From Sheuella amnicola (GTDB taxonomy: Bacteria > Pseudomonadota > Gammaproteobacteria > Burkholderiales > Burkholderiaceae_B), in NCBI RefSeq assembly GCF_010499255.1, contig NZ_JAAGRN010000004.1, positions 287,636 to 351,635 on the forward strand: a DNA stretch of 64,000 nucleotides, in the 5' to 3' direction. The notes below the pieces were generated by a model. That model was not told the origin of the DNA. It worked only from the letters and a program-made list of their open reading frames with translations, and ran no database searches. A program made the translations under genes and the position numbers. Shown here piece after piece: positions 52,240-63,757 of the stretch. Every line of letters starts with the position of its first letter. Position 1 is the stretch's first letter.

Positions 52240-52887
52240 ATGGATTTGCTGTCGACTCTACTGGATTTGCTGCTTCATATCGATAAGACGATGTTGCAGT
52301 TTATCGAGACGCATGGAGCCTGGATCTATGTTCTGCTTGTTCTGATCATTTTTTCGGAAACGGGCTTGGTGTTCGCCAATTTCCTGCCTGGTGATTCGCT
52401 TCTGTTTGTTGCTGGAGCCATTTGCGCGATGGGTAAGATGGACTTATATCTGTTGATGGGGCTGCTGACTGCCGCTGCCATTACGGGGGATGCGCTGAAT
52501 TACGCTATTGGTCGGTGGTTTGGCGAAGCACTGATCCGCCGCACAAAAATCGTCAGCCCTGAGCGGATGGCTTACACACAGGGATTTTTCGATCGTTATG
52601 GTGCCCAGACGATTATCATCGCCCGTTTTCTGCCGATCGCACGCACCATGGCGCCATTTGTCGCTGGTTTTGCAAAAATGGATCCCAAGCGTTTTCTTTC
52701 CTACAACGTGTCGGGAGGAATTCTCTGGGTGGTTTCATTGACGCTGGCCGGTTACTGGTTCGGAAACCTTCCTTTCGTGCGCGACAATCTAACTGCCGTG
52801 ATTCTGGGGATCATTATCGTTTCGTTGTTGCCGGGGATCATCGCGGTATTGCGCGCCAAAATGTCTGCGCGCAATTCGGGCAGATAA
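52240..52887 (+). CDS. DedA family membrane protein
   Basis: A 215-residue inner-membrane protein with the DedA/VTT domain: ETGLVFANFLPGDSLLFVAGA (about 38-58), GDALNYAIGRWFGEALIRR (about 85), and the proton-motive-linked FFDRYGAQTIIIARFLPIARTMAPFVAGFAKM (in pieces, about 108-140). DedA proteins are flippases or transporters for undecaprenyl phosphate or phospholipids and are needed for envelope integrity. AAGGA precedes the ATG at 52240. It lies between two peptidase genes in a peptide-use operon, though an 80-base gap before it may hold its own promoter. Confidence 0.92.
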   Translation: MDLLSTLLDLLLHIDKTMLQFIETHGAWIYVLLVLIIFSETGLVFANFLPGDSLLFVAGAICAMGKMDLYLLMGLLTAAAITGDALNYAIGRWFGEALIRRTKIVSPERMAYTQGFFDRYGAQTIIIARFLPIARTMAPFVAGFAKMDPKRFLSYNVSGGILWVVSLTLAGYWFGNLPFVRDNLTAVILGIIIVSLLPGIIAVLRAKMSARNSGR

Positions 52888-52908
52888 ATTCACTTAACGG
52901 ATTTCCCC

Positions 52909-53754
52909 ATGAAAATACTGATCTCGGCCGATATCGAAGGTGTGGCGGGCGTATTTAATGTCGAGCAGACACGTCCGGGCAATTCGGAATACGAACGTGC
53001 CAGGCGCTGGATGACAGAAGAGACGAACGCGGCTATTCGGGGTGCTTTCAAAGGTGGTGCCCAGTCGGTTCTGGTCAATGATTCGCACGGCAGTTTCCGT
53101 AACTTGCTCGCGGACCAGTTGGATGCGCGAGCGCAGTTTGTGATGGGTAAGCCGAGATATCTCGGAATGATGTCCGGCCTGGAATTGGGTTGCGAAGCTG
53201 TGGTGCTGTTGGGGTATCATTCTCGCGCACAGGGGCGCGGCATCCTAGCCCACACCATCAACAGTTTTGCTTTTGCCCGCGTTGAAGTGAATGACCAAGT
53301 CATGGGTGAGGCCGGTCTTTACGGGTCGCTCGCAACCGAAATGGGCGTGCCCGTTCTGTTGGGGTCGGGCGATGATCAATTCATTTCCGAAAACACGCAA
53401 CATTTTCCATCAGCCGTATGGGTGCAAACCAAAACGGCCTACGGACACTCTAGCGGTGTCACAAGATCGATGGTCGATGTGCAGCAGGAGCTCGAAGAGA
53501 AAACGGCCTTGGCGGTTCGCACTCATATCGAGGCCGCAAATCAGTCAGGACAGACGCTTGAAACTCAACTGCGTATGCAGGCTCCGATTCGATGCCGTCT
53601 AACGACGCAGGGCCCATCCATAGCCGATTTGTTCTGCACTCTTCCCACACTGACCAGAATTGACGGTGTAACGATCGGATTTACAAGCGCGACAATGCAC
53701 GACCTGATCCGTACCCTCAATAGTTTGGCCGCCATGTCTTTCATGCTGCGATAG
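52909..53754 (+). CDS. M55 family D-aminopeptidase (DppA-like)
   Basis: A 281-residue zinc peptidase. It begins MKILISADIEGVAGVFNVEQ, with the metal ligands Asp/Glu in DIEG; further ligands are in VNDSHGSFRNLLAD (about 63) and VLLGYHSRAQGRGILAHTINS (about 104, in pieces). It shows GLYGSLATEMGVPVLLGSGDD and TAYGHSSGVTRSM. The model enzyme, Bacillus DppA, removes N-terminal D-alanine and glycine from peptides. Located in a peptide-importer operon, it would let the cell use D-amino-acid peptides, such as fragments of cell wall. Confidence 0.93.
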   Translation: MKILISADIEGVAGVFNVEQTRPGNSEYERARRWMTEETNAAIRGAFKGGAQSVLVNDSHGSFRNLLADQLDARAQFVMGKPRYLGMMSGLELGCEAVVLLGYHSRAQGRGILAHTINSFAFARVEVNDQVMGEAGLYGSLATEMGVPVLLGSGDDQFISENTQHFPSAVWVQTKTAYGHSSGVTRSMVDVQQELEEKTALAVRTHIEAANQSGQTLETQLRMQAPIRCRLTTQGPSIADLFCTLPTLTRIDGVTIGFTSATMHDLIRTLNSLAAMSFMLR

Positions 53755-53775
53755 TCGATTACGGGATTTTGATTT

Positions 53776-55590
53776 ATGTCGAAAAATGCTGCTTCTTTCA
53801 CAACAGGCAGTCCACTAGAGAGATTGCGCGAAGCGATGCGATCGGCAGGAATTGATGCCTGTTTGATCCCTTCGGCCGATCCCCATTTGTCTGAATACTT
53901 GCCCGCTTATTGGCAGGTTCGGGCATGGTTGACTCCCTTTACCGGATCTGTCGGTACTGTTGTGGTGACGCAAGATTTTGCCGGCATTTGGGTTGATAGT
54001 CGTTATTGGGTGCAAGCCGAAACCGAACTGGCGGCAACAGAGTTTGTGTTGATGAAAATCGGCACTGCAGCGGATGCTGCACATACGACTTGGCTGGCCC
54101 AAAATATTCGTCCGCATGGCGTTGTCGCGGTGGATGGGCGTGCATTAGGCTTAGCTGCGCGAGATGTGTTGAAGTCCCTCTTTGCCGACAAGCATATTGA
54201 GCTTGAGCTTGGACTGGATTTGCCCGGTCAGTGCTGGACCGAGCGCCCAGCGTTGCCTGCCGACCCCGTATATGAATTTAGTATCGAATTTGCCGGAGAG
54301 TCTCGGCTGGAAAAGCTTAGGCGTGTGCGTCGGGTCATGAAAGAGCAAGGTGCGCAGTGGCATCTGATTTCAACCGTGGATGATATCGGTTGGTTGTTGA
54401 ATTTGCGCGGCTCGGATGTCGCTTACAACCCTGTGTTTCTCTCGCATGTCCTGATCGGTGAGCAAAGCGCCCACTTGTTCGTATTGCCCGGAAAAATCGA
54501 TACTGATCTTGAAACCAAGCTTGCCGTCGATCACATCCAAGTGCATCCCTACGATCTGGCGGTGCAATATGTAACAGAGCTGCCGGGTCAGGACGTATTG
54601 ATGTTTGATCCTGTTCGTACGACATGTGCATTGATCGACCGTGTCAGTGCGCAGTTGTTGCCGACGATGAACCCAAGCACTTATTTCAAATCGCAAAAGA
54701 CCCCTGCCGAGCTCGCCCATGTTAGACGTGTCATGGAGCAGGATGGCGCAGCGCTGTGCGCATTTTTCGCCTGGCTTGAGGATGCGATCGCGCTGGCTGA
54801 AACACAGCCTTTGCATGAGTTGATGATCGATGAGCGAATCACTCTTGAGCGCCGTGCGCGCCCCGGCTTTATTTCGCGCAGTTTTGGCACAATTGCCGCA
54901 TTCAACTCCAACGGCGCCATGCCGCATTACCGGCCAACCCCGCAGTCCAATGCGCGAATTGAAGGCGCGGGATTGCTCCTGATCGATTCTGGAGGCCAAT
55001 ATCTGGGTGGCACGACCGACATCACGCGCGTTATACCGGTTGGAGAGATCACCGACGATCATAAAAATGATTACACGGCAGTTTTGCGCGCCATGATTTC
55101 TTTGTCTCGTTTGAAATTTCCGCGAGGCATCGCATCACCTATGATCGATGCGGTTGCCCGCGCTCCGATATGGGACAGATTGGCAGAGTATGGGCACGGT
55201 ACCGGGCACGGTGTCGGCTATTTCATGAATGTGCACGAGGGGCCTCAAGTGATTTCATATCGCGCTGTGCCTGCTGTTCATACTGCCATGCAACCCGGAA
55301 TGATCACATCCAATGAGCCTGGACTGTACAGGACGGGAAAATGGGGAATCCGAATCGAGAATCTGGTGTGCAACCAAACCGCGGGGGTGTCCGAATTCGG
55401 TGAATTTCTCCAATTTGAAACCTTGACACTGTGTCCGATCGATACACGTTGCATCAATCTGGATCAGATGCGGCAGGAAGAAATCGAATGGTTAAACACC
55501 TATCATGCCGAGGTCAGGCAGCGTTTATCCCCCTTGGTGTCCGGACCTGCGCTGAAATGGCTGCTTCTGCGTACCGAAGCCTTGGTTTAA
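53776..55590 (+). CDS. Aminopeptidase P family (Xaa-Pro aminopeptidase, M24)
   Basis: A 604-residue, three-domain aminopeptidase P of the long form. Two creatinase-like N-terminal domains (about residues 1-300) precede the pita-bread catalytic domain. Metal ligands are Asp in LLIDSGGQYLGGTTDITRVI (two aspartates, about 400-413), His in YGHGTGHGVGYFMNVHEGPQ (about 477-490), Glu in SNEPGLYR (about 515) and Glu in RIENLV (about 529). It cleaves the bond before proline. A C-terminal extension (about 560-604) follows. It closes the peptide-degradation run; the next gene, pyrG, has its own promoter region. Confidence 0.94.
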   Translation: MSKNAASFTTGSPLERLREAMRSAGIDACLIPSADPHLSEYLPAYWQVRAWLTPFTGSVGTVVVTQDFAGIWVDSRYWVQAETELAATEFVLMKIGTAADAAHTTWLAQNIRPHGVVAVDGRALGLAARDVLKSLFADKHIELELGLDLPGQCWTERPALPADPVYEFSIEFAGESRLEKLRRVRRVMKEQGAQWHLISTVDDIGWLLNLRGSDVAYNPVFLSHVLIGEQSAHLFVLPGKIDTDLETKLAVDHIQVHPYDLAVQYVTELPGQDVLMFDPVRTTCALIDRVSAQLLPTMNPSTYFKSQKTPAELAHVRRVMEQDGAALCAFFAWLEDAIALAETQPLHELMIDERITLERRARPGFISRSFGTIAAFNSNGAMPHYRPTPQSNARIEGAGLLLIDSGGQYLGGTTDITRVIPVGEITDDHKNDYTAVLRAMISLSRLKFPRGIASPMIDAVARAPIWDRLAEYGHGTGHGVGYFMNVHEGPQVISYRAVPAVHTAMQPGMITSNEPGLYRTGKWGIRIENLVCNQTAGVSEFGEFLQFETLTLCPIDTRCINLDQMRQEEIEWLNTYHAEVRQRLSPLVSGPALKWLLLRTEALV

Positions 55591-55612
55591 GCACCATTTA
55601 ACGTAAATTAGT

Positions 55613-57360
<1,748 letters not shown>

Positions 57361-57361
<1 letters not shown>

Positions 57362-58209
57362 TGAAACTGTGCGGATTCGATATCGGTCTGGATCAGCGTT
57401 TTTTTCTGATCGCCGGACCCTGCGTGATCGAATCGCGCCAAATGGCCTTTGACACTGCGGGACAGTTGATCGAAATCACTTCAGCTTTGGGTATTCCGTT
57501 TATCTATAAAAGTTCTTTCGATAAGGCTAACCGCAGTTCGGGAACCTCCTATCGCGGCCCGGGCATGGATGAAGGATTGCAAATTCTGGCTGATGTCCGC
57601 TCCCAGTTAAATGTACCGGTGCTGACCGATGTGCATGATCGGGATCAGGTTAAACCAGTCGCTCAGGTGGTTGATGTTTTACAAACCCCGGCCTTTTTGT
57701 GTCGTCAGACCGACTTTATCCAGGCGTGCGCTGCGAGCGGAAAGCCGGTCAATATCAAAAAGGGGCAGTTTTTGGCGCCTCACGATATGGCTCAAGTCGT
57801 CAACAAGGCGCGACAGGCTGCACAGGCGGCAGGCGTTGCAGCCGATATTATGGTTTGCGAACGAGGCGTATCATTCGGCTACAACAATCTGGTTTCGGAT
57901 ATGCGCTCGCTGGCTATCATGCGAGAGACTCAATGCCCTGTCGTATTTGATGCCACGCATTCTGTGCAGCTTCCAGGCGGACAAGGCACATCGTCGGGTG
58001 GTCAACGTGAATTTGTGCCTGTTCTTGCACGTGCTGCCGTGGCCGCCGGGGTTTCCGGGCTATTTATGGAAACACATCCTGATCCGGCAAAGGCATTGTC
58101 TGATGGTCCTAATGCTGTGCCTCTTGGTCGCATGAAAGAGTTGCTGACCACCTTGGTTGATTTGGATCGAGTGGTCAAAAGCCAGGGTTTTCTCGAGTCA
58201 AGTTTTTAA
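57361..58209 (+). CDS. kdsA: 3-deoxy-8-phosphooctulonate synthase (KDO-8-phosphate synthase)
   Basis: A 282-residue aldolase-like enzyme joining phosphoenolpyruvate to arabinose 5-phosphate in lipopolysaccharide core (KDO) synthesis. Signature motifs are [20 protein letters not shown] (about 14-33), [28 protein letters not shown] (in pieces, about 49-76), [11 protein letters not shown] (about 86), [14 protein letters not shown] (about 128) and [24 protein letters not shown]. The ATG at 57361 overlaps the pyrG stop by one base. The gene shows that the cell makes Gram-negative lipopolysaccharide. Confidence 0.97.
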
Positions 58210-58217
58210 CGATTTAA

Positions 58218-59534
<1,317 letters not shown>

Positions 59535-59543
59535 ACCTGTGTG

Positions 59544-59572
59544 ACGGTGTGATGTTTCATCACACCGTTTTA
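59544..59572 (+). terminator. Intrinsic terminator after eno
   Basis: ACGGTGTGATG (59544-59554) and CATCACACCGT (59558-59568) form a perfect 11-bp stem with a 3-base loop followed by TTTT. It lies 10 bases after the eno stop and ends 9 bases before the ftsB start, so ftsB expression would come from partial read-through or a promoter within this short gap. Confidence 0.85.
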
Positions 59573-59580
59573 GAGACGGT

Positions 59581-60042
59581 ATGCGTCTATTACTCTTGCT
59601 GCTGATTGCTCTGGTCGGTCTGATCCAGTATCCATTGTGGATGGGTCGGGGCGGTTGGTTCGCTGTATGGGATTTACAGACGCAAGTCGCTTCTCAGAAA
59701 AGTATCAACGACGGCTTGCGTGCTCGCAATCAGGCGCTGGATGCAGAAGTTGTGGATTTGCGCGAAGGGACCGCTGCAGCGGAAGAAAAGGCACGCGCTG
59801 AACTCGGCATGATGCGACAAACTGAAGTCTATGTGCAGATTCTGCCTCCCGACGTCAATCCGCCGGAACTGAAAGCACAAGCTAAAGGCAAACCACAGGG
59901 TGCGCTGTCTGCACAACCGGCTCCTGCAGCTGCTACCAATAAGCCCGCCCAATCAAAGCCAACTACGCAGCCTGCTCAGCAAAAATCAACGACTCAGCCT
60001 GCGCAGCCAAAATCGACCCCCCAGTCCGGGCAGCAGAGGTAA
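59581..60042 (+). CDS. ftsB: Cell division protein FtsB with a long low-complexity tail
   Basis: A 153-residue bitopic membrane protein. A single N-terminal transmembrane helix (MRLLLLLLIALVGLIQYPLW) is followed by a coiled coil (about residues 30-75, heptads in ASQKSINDGLRARNQALDAEVVDL) and the FtsB end-of-coil motif AEEKARAELGMMRQTEVYVQIL. It belongs to the FtsQLB divisome sub-complex. Usual FtsB proteins are about 90-110 residues; here a tail of about 55 residues rich in Gln, Pro, Ala, Thr and Lys follows, with repeated PAQ-x-KST-x-QPAQ-like units. It starts 46 bases after eno, the usual position of ftsB. Confidence 0.9.
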   Translation: MRLLLLLLIALVGLIQYPLWMGRGGWFAVWDLQTQVASQKSINDGLRARNQALDAEVVDLREGTAAAEEKARAELGMMRQTEVYVQILPPDVNPPELKAQAKGKPQGALSAQPAPAAATNKPAQSKPTTQPAQQKSTTQPAQPKSTPQSGQQR

Positions 60043-60057
60043 GTTTTCGGTCTGGAT

Positions 60058-60825
60058 TTACCACCAGTCCATTAAGTCGCTCTGCATCATTACCGAGTGC
60101 GTTATCACGATCGCAAACAGGCCTCGGCTCCACGCTTGTCCAGCATCATCCGTACGCAGTCGGCCTAGTAGTCGCAGCACTGCTTGCATGCCTGGTAAAA
60201 GCGGTTCATGAAAATAACTCAACTCTATTTCCAGCGTATTGGCCTGAAAGATTGTTTGTCCCGACTGGGGGCCTTGTCCGCCGGCCCAGCCTTGATTAAT
60301 CTTTTTCTGATGTTGTTCTATCAGGTAATCATTGCGAATGGTTGGTTTGTTGTTGATGTTTGACATGTGACGGTTCGCAAAATCCTGAAAGCTCGCTTTT
60401 GTCGGAGCTAGCACTTTCAGTCTCCATGCAGGTAAGCCGGTACGCTTAACCTGCTGATGTAGCGCGAAATGCTGCCGGGCTTTTGCGGATGAGTGTGACC
60501 CCTGCGGAACATGCAGCGCGAGCATGTTCCGTTTGAATACTTCTTCATAGATTTTTGGATCTGCGTGCGACACGCTTGCGCTTCGGCCTGCCTCGTACAA
60601 CGCAAGTCGTGCAATATTTTTGATTTGTTGGATGCGGGTAGCTTCGATAATGAATCCGGATGCAAACAGGATCGGAATGAGGACTAGTGTTGCCTCCATG
60701 ATGAATGTGCCTCGCTGTCGCTGCAAAGCATCGTACTTTTTGCTTTTACGGTCGCTATGCGATCCGTACGAATAGGGAGAATTAAAAACCAAATTCGATA
60801 TCCGTAAATTCCGTTCGTGATGCAA
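60058..60825 (-). CDS. TadE-like pseudopilin-type protein
   Basis: Up to 255 residues. The stretch RQRGTFIMEATLVLIPILFASGFIIEATRI (in pieces, about 36-65) is a prepilin-like leader: positively charged, Gly followed after four residues by Glu, then a hydrophobic helix, as in TadE/TadG pseudopilins processed by a prepilin peptidase. The rest has no recognisable domain. The start is uncertain: the frame opens with TTG at 60825, and an alternative TTG at 60726 would give a short leader. No tad/flp cluster is nearby. It is convergent with ftsB (15 bases apart). I cannot assign a role beyond likely membrane anchoring. Confidence 0.6.
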   Translation of the reverse strand: MHHERNLRISNLVFNSPYSYGSHSDRKSKKYDALQRQRGTFIMEATLVLIPILFASGFIIEATRIQQIKNIARLALYEAGRSASVSHADPKIYEEVFKRNMLALHVPQGSHSSAKARQHFALHQQVKRTGLPAWRLKVLAPTKASFQDFANRHMSNINNKPTIRNDYLIEQHQKKINQGWAGGQGPQSGQTIFQANTLEIELSYFHEPLLPGMQAVLRLLGRLRTDDAGQAWSRGLFAIVITHSVMMQSDLMDWW

Positions 60826-60976
60826 AATGAAATGCTCAACTGACAGAGGAGTAGTTTGAATGATTGATTGCTTCTATGTCTGCCCAGCGGGATAAATTCG
60901 ACACGCTCAAGGCATTTCTTTGTCGTTTGATCTACGTGATTCGAGCGTTAGAATAAGCAATCTCTCAAGGACTTAT

Positions 60977-62182
60977 ATGAATTCAGCATCCACAACATTT
61001 CCACATATTCCGGGCGTTCGCGCATTGCACTCACCAGGCCCGTCAAATGTACCCAAGGCTGTCTTGGATGCAATGACGAATCAACCTATGGACATGGGCG
61101 ATCCCCGTGTGGATGCTTTTATTGCGGGCTGTGAGCGTGGATTGCGCGGATTGCTTAAAACCAAGTCTGCTGAAGTGTTTCTTTATGCCGCCAATGGGCA
61201 TGGGGTATGGGAAGCTTTGACCGTCAATGTTGCCGCGCCCGGACAGAAAGTTCTCATTCTTGGAACCGGTCACTTTTCGGATTCGTGGGCAGTGCTGACC
61301 GAGGCAATGGGCATCGAGGTTGTCCGAACGCCCTACGTCGAAGGATTCCCGATTGATCCCGATGTGCTTGAGAAGGCCTTGCGTGCTGATACGAAAAAAG
61401 AAATCGTTGCCGTCTTTGCCGTGCATACCGACACGGCCAGTTCAACAACTAGCGATATTCCGGCTTTGCGTCGCGCGATCGATGCGGCAGATCATCCCGC
61501 CTTATTTGTTGTCGACGTGGTCGCCTCTTTGGGCGCAACTAATTTCGAAATGGATGCGTGGGGCGTGAACGCAGTGCTTGGTGCATCACAAAAAGGATTA
61601 ATGTCTCCTCCTGGCGTCGGTTTTTGCGTTGCCGACGAGAAGGCCATGGCGGTTTGCGAAAAAAATCCCGCTCCTCGATATTATTGGGACTGGCGATCAC
61701 GCAGAAGCGAGCTTTCTTATCGCAAGTTCTGCGGCACTCCGCCACAGAACTTATTGATGGGCATGCAAGCAGCGTTTGGTCTGATCGAAAAGGAAGGATT
61801 GGAAAACGTTTTCGCGCGCCATCGTCTCTTGACCGGAGCGGTGCACGCCGCCGTATCCGCCTGGGCTGAAGAAGGAAATTTGCAATTCCTTTGCCAAGTG
61901 CCCGAAGCGCGTTCGGTTTCTGTGACGACTATTCTGGTTGCGCCAGGAATTGATCCTGAAAAAATCCGTAAAGTAGCGCGTGAAAAATTCCAGGTGATGA
62001 TTGCGGGTGGCCTGGGTCCATTTTCCGGTCGCGTATTCAGAATCGGCCATCTTGGCGATTTGAACTCTGCAATGATTCTTGGGGCTTTGGGGGGAGTAGA
62101 AGCTGCGCTTGAATCGCTTGGAATTAGTGTCGGCTCTCAGGGCGTGCGCCGAGCCGTGCAATATCTGGCTGAGCACAGTTAA
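60977..62182 (+). CDS. Class V PLP-dependent aminotransferase (serine/alanine-glyoxylate type)
   Basis: A 401-residue fold-type I enzyme. It shows LHSPGPSNVPKAVLDAMTNQPMDMGDPR (in pieces, about 16-43), the PLP-binding aspartate in FVVDVVASLGATNFEMDAWGVN (about 181) and the Schiff-base lysine in LGASQKGLMSPPGVGFCV (about 201). The C-terminal part includes FGLIEKEGL and GHLGDLNSAMILGALGGVE, typical of alanine/serine-glyoxylate aminotransferases. It would turn glyoxylate into glycine using an amino acid, so it may connect to hydroxyacid (glycolate/glyoxylate) metabolism. AAGGA precedes the ATG at 60977. Confidence 0.91.
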   Translation: MNSASTTFPHIPGVRALHSPGPSNVPKAVLDAMTNQPMDMGDPRVDAFIAGCERGLRGLLKTKSAEVFLYAANGHGVWEALTVNVAAPGQKVLILGTGHFSDSWAVLTEAMGIEVVRTPYVEGFPIDPDVLEKALRADTKKEIVAVFAVHTDTASSTTSDIPALRRAIDAADHPALFVVDVVASLGATNFEMDAWGVNAVLGASQKGLMSPPGVGFCVADEKAMAVCEKNPAPRYYWDWRSRRSELSYRKFCGTPPQNLLMGMQAAFGLIEKEGLENVFARHRLLTGAVHAAVSAWAEEGNLQFLCQVPEARSVSVTTILVAPGIDPEKIRKVAREKFQVMIAGGLGPFSGRVFRIGHLGDLNSAMILGALGGVEAALESLGISVGSQGVRRAVQYLAEHS

Positions 62183-62209
62183 GCCAGATAGGTGCTCGGC
62201 GCAATCTTG

Positions 62210-63121
62210 CTAGTGCAGTGTTTTGCTTGCGGGTGTCGTGATGGCCTGGAACAGGCCATCGGCATCGATTGCGTCAAACAGGTACGGTTTTGCACAGAAC
62301 TCGCAAGCGACCTCAATTTTTCCTTGTTCAAGCAAAATGCTTTCGACCTCTTGCTTACCTAGCATGCGCAGCATGTCCGCGACCTTTTCGCGGGTGCAAG
62401 AACATTTCCAGGTCACCGGATGCGGTTCGAAGGCTATAAGCGGCTCTTCCCAGAACAGTCGGTGCAGCAAGACGTCCTGATCCGCTTTCAACAGTTCTTC
62501 ATGCTTAACTGTTTCGACCAGATGCAAGGCGCGATTCCACGATTCATCGGCTTGAGTGATTTCGGTCTGATTTGACCCGCCGTGTATCGGAAGTCGTTGA
62601 AGCAATAGCCCTGTGCATATTTGCGAATCAGCAGCCAACATGATTTTTGTATCAAGTTGTTCCGAGCGTTTCATGTACTGTTCGAGCGCCTCGGCGATCG
62701 TATCGCCTTCAAGAGGAACAATTCCCTGATAAGCCTGACGACCGGGCGTATTCTTTGGCGGATCAAGTACGACGATAAATTTTGCGGTGCCGCCCGGATT
62801 CAGCAAGGATTGCAAGTCGCCAGTTGGGTCAATGGGTTTGTCACGTAGTTTGACAGTCGCACGCACGCTCATGTCTGCACGACACTCGGCCACCATCAAC
62901 GCGATCGCTCCATCGCCTTGCATCTGGAGGAGAAGTGAACCGTCAAACTTGAGATTGGCTGCTAGCAAGGTCGACGCCGCGACAAGCTCGCCAAGCAGGG
63001 CGGCGATAACAGGCGGGTAGGCATGATGTGATTGCGCATCGCGCCAGGTTTCACCCATGCGTACGGATTCGATGCGTACGCTCTTATCTTCGAGCAGATA
63101 CTTTTTTAGATAATCTTGCAT
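62210..63121 (-). CDS. hslO: Redox-regulated chaperone Hsp33
   Basis: A 303-residue cytoplasmic holdase. The N-terminal domain starts MQDYLKKYLLEDKSVRIESVR, the linker follows, and the redox-switch zinc site is CSCTREKVADMLRMLGKQE (about 248-266) followed by EVACEFCAKPYLFD (about 274): the C-x-C and C-x-x-C pairs. Under oxidation the cysteines form disulfides, zinc is lost and the protein binds unfolding clients. The carbonic-anhydrase-like gene precedes it by 9 bases on the same strand, a common pair in betaproteobacteria. Confidence 0.96.
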   Translation of the reverse strand: MQDYLKKYLLEDKSVRIESVRMGETWRDAQSHHAYPPVIAALLGELVAASTLLAANLKFDGSLLLQMQGDGAIALMVAECRADMSVRATVKLRDKPIDPTGDLQSLLNPGGTAKFIVVLDPPKNTPGRQAYQGIVPLEGDTIAEALEQYMKRSEQLDTKIMLAADSQICTGLLLQRLPIHGGSNQTEITQADESWNRALHLVETVKHEELLKADQDVLLHRLFWEEPLIAFEPHPVTWKCSCTREKVADMLRMLGKQEVESILLEQGKIEVACEFCAKPYLFDAIDADGLFQAITTPASKTLH

Positions 63122-63130
63122 GTAGTGGAT

Positions 63131-63652
63131 TTAGCCTAGACGTTTTAATTCTTTGCGATACATCTGGCCGCGCTTTGCGTAATGCTCGATGTTGTGTCGA
63201 ATGCCGGCGATCTCTTCGTCGCTTAGTGTGCGCGTGACTTTGCCCACCCCGATCACCAAACTGTTGTCAGGAATTTCACGCCCTTCCGGAACGATCGCGC
63301 CTGCACCAATCAAACAATTGCGTCCGATTTTTGCTTTGTTCAAAATGATAGCCTGCATACCGATCAACGAGCCTGATCCGATGGTGCAACCGTGAAGCAT
63401 GGCCTGATGTCCTACAGTGACATGATGATCGACAAAAAGTGGCATACCCGCATCGGAGTGCAAAACGCTACCTTCTTGCACGTTCGAATGGTGCGCGATC
63501 GTGATGCGGGTGTTGTCGCCACGAATGCTGACATTTGCCCAAATGCTGGCCTGTTCTTCGATCACGACATCACCAATGATGTCCGCCGACTCGAATATGA
63601 AGGCTGTGGGGTCGATTTGCGGAACCAGATTACCTAGTTGATAAATAGCCAT
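63131..63652 (-). CDS. Gamma-class carbonic anhydrase family protein
   Basis: A 173-residue left-handed parallel beta-helix protein (YrdA/PaaY group). The hexapeptide repeats run through most of it. Metal-ligand histidines are seen in TRITIAHHSNVQEGSVLHSD (about 66) and in HHVTVGHQAMLHGCTIGSG (about 85-103). Gln and Arg of the active site occur in SIWANVSIRGDN. Trimeric proteins of this type hydrate carbon dioxide or have no proven activity. The ATG at 63652 is preferred over a GTG three codons upstream. Confidence 0.91.
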   Translation of the reverse strand: MAIYQLGNLVPQIDPTAFIFESADIIGDVVIEEQASIWANVSIRGDNTRITIAHHSNVQEGSVLHSDAGMPLFVDHHVTVGHQAMLHGCTIGSGSLIGMQAIILNKAKIGRNCLIGAGAIVPEGREIPDNSLVIGVGKVTRTLSDEEIAGIRHNIEHYAKRGQMYRKELKRLG

Positions 63653-63722
63653 TTTTCTCACTTGTGTCGTGTGATGTTCATACGAACAAGTGTACAGGTA
63701 GAACTACTTTAGGTAGATCAAC

Positions 63723-63751
63723 TTGACAGGGTAAAAAAAGTCCTTCATAAT
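63723..63751 (+). promoter_or_regulatory. Strong sigma-70 promoter of an rRNA operon
   Basis: A perfect -35 TTGACA (63723-63728), 17-base spacer and -10 CATAAT (63746-63751, 5 of 6). The stretch TCATAATCTCGTTTCTCTGCTGC is the form I recognise upstream of rRNA operons in Burkholderiales. Direct repeats AGGTAGA (63696-63702, 63711-63717) lie upstream, in the place of an UP/Fis region. Confidence 0.87.
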
Positions 63752-63757
63752 CTCGTT

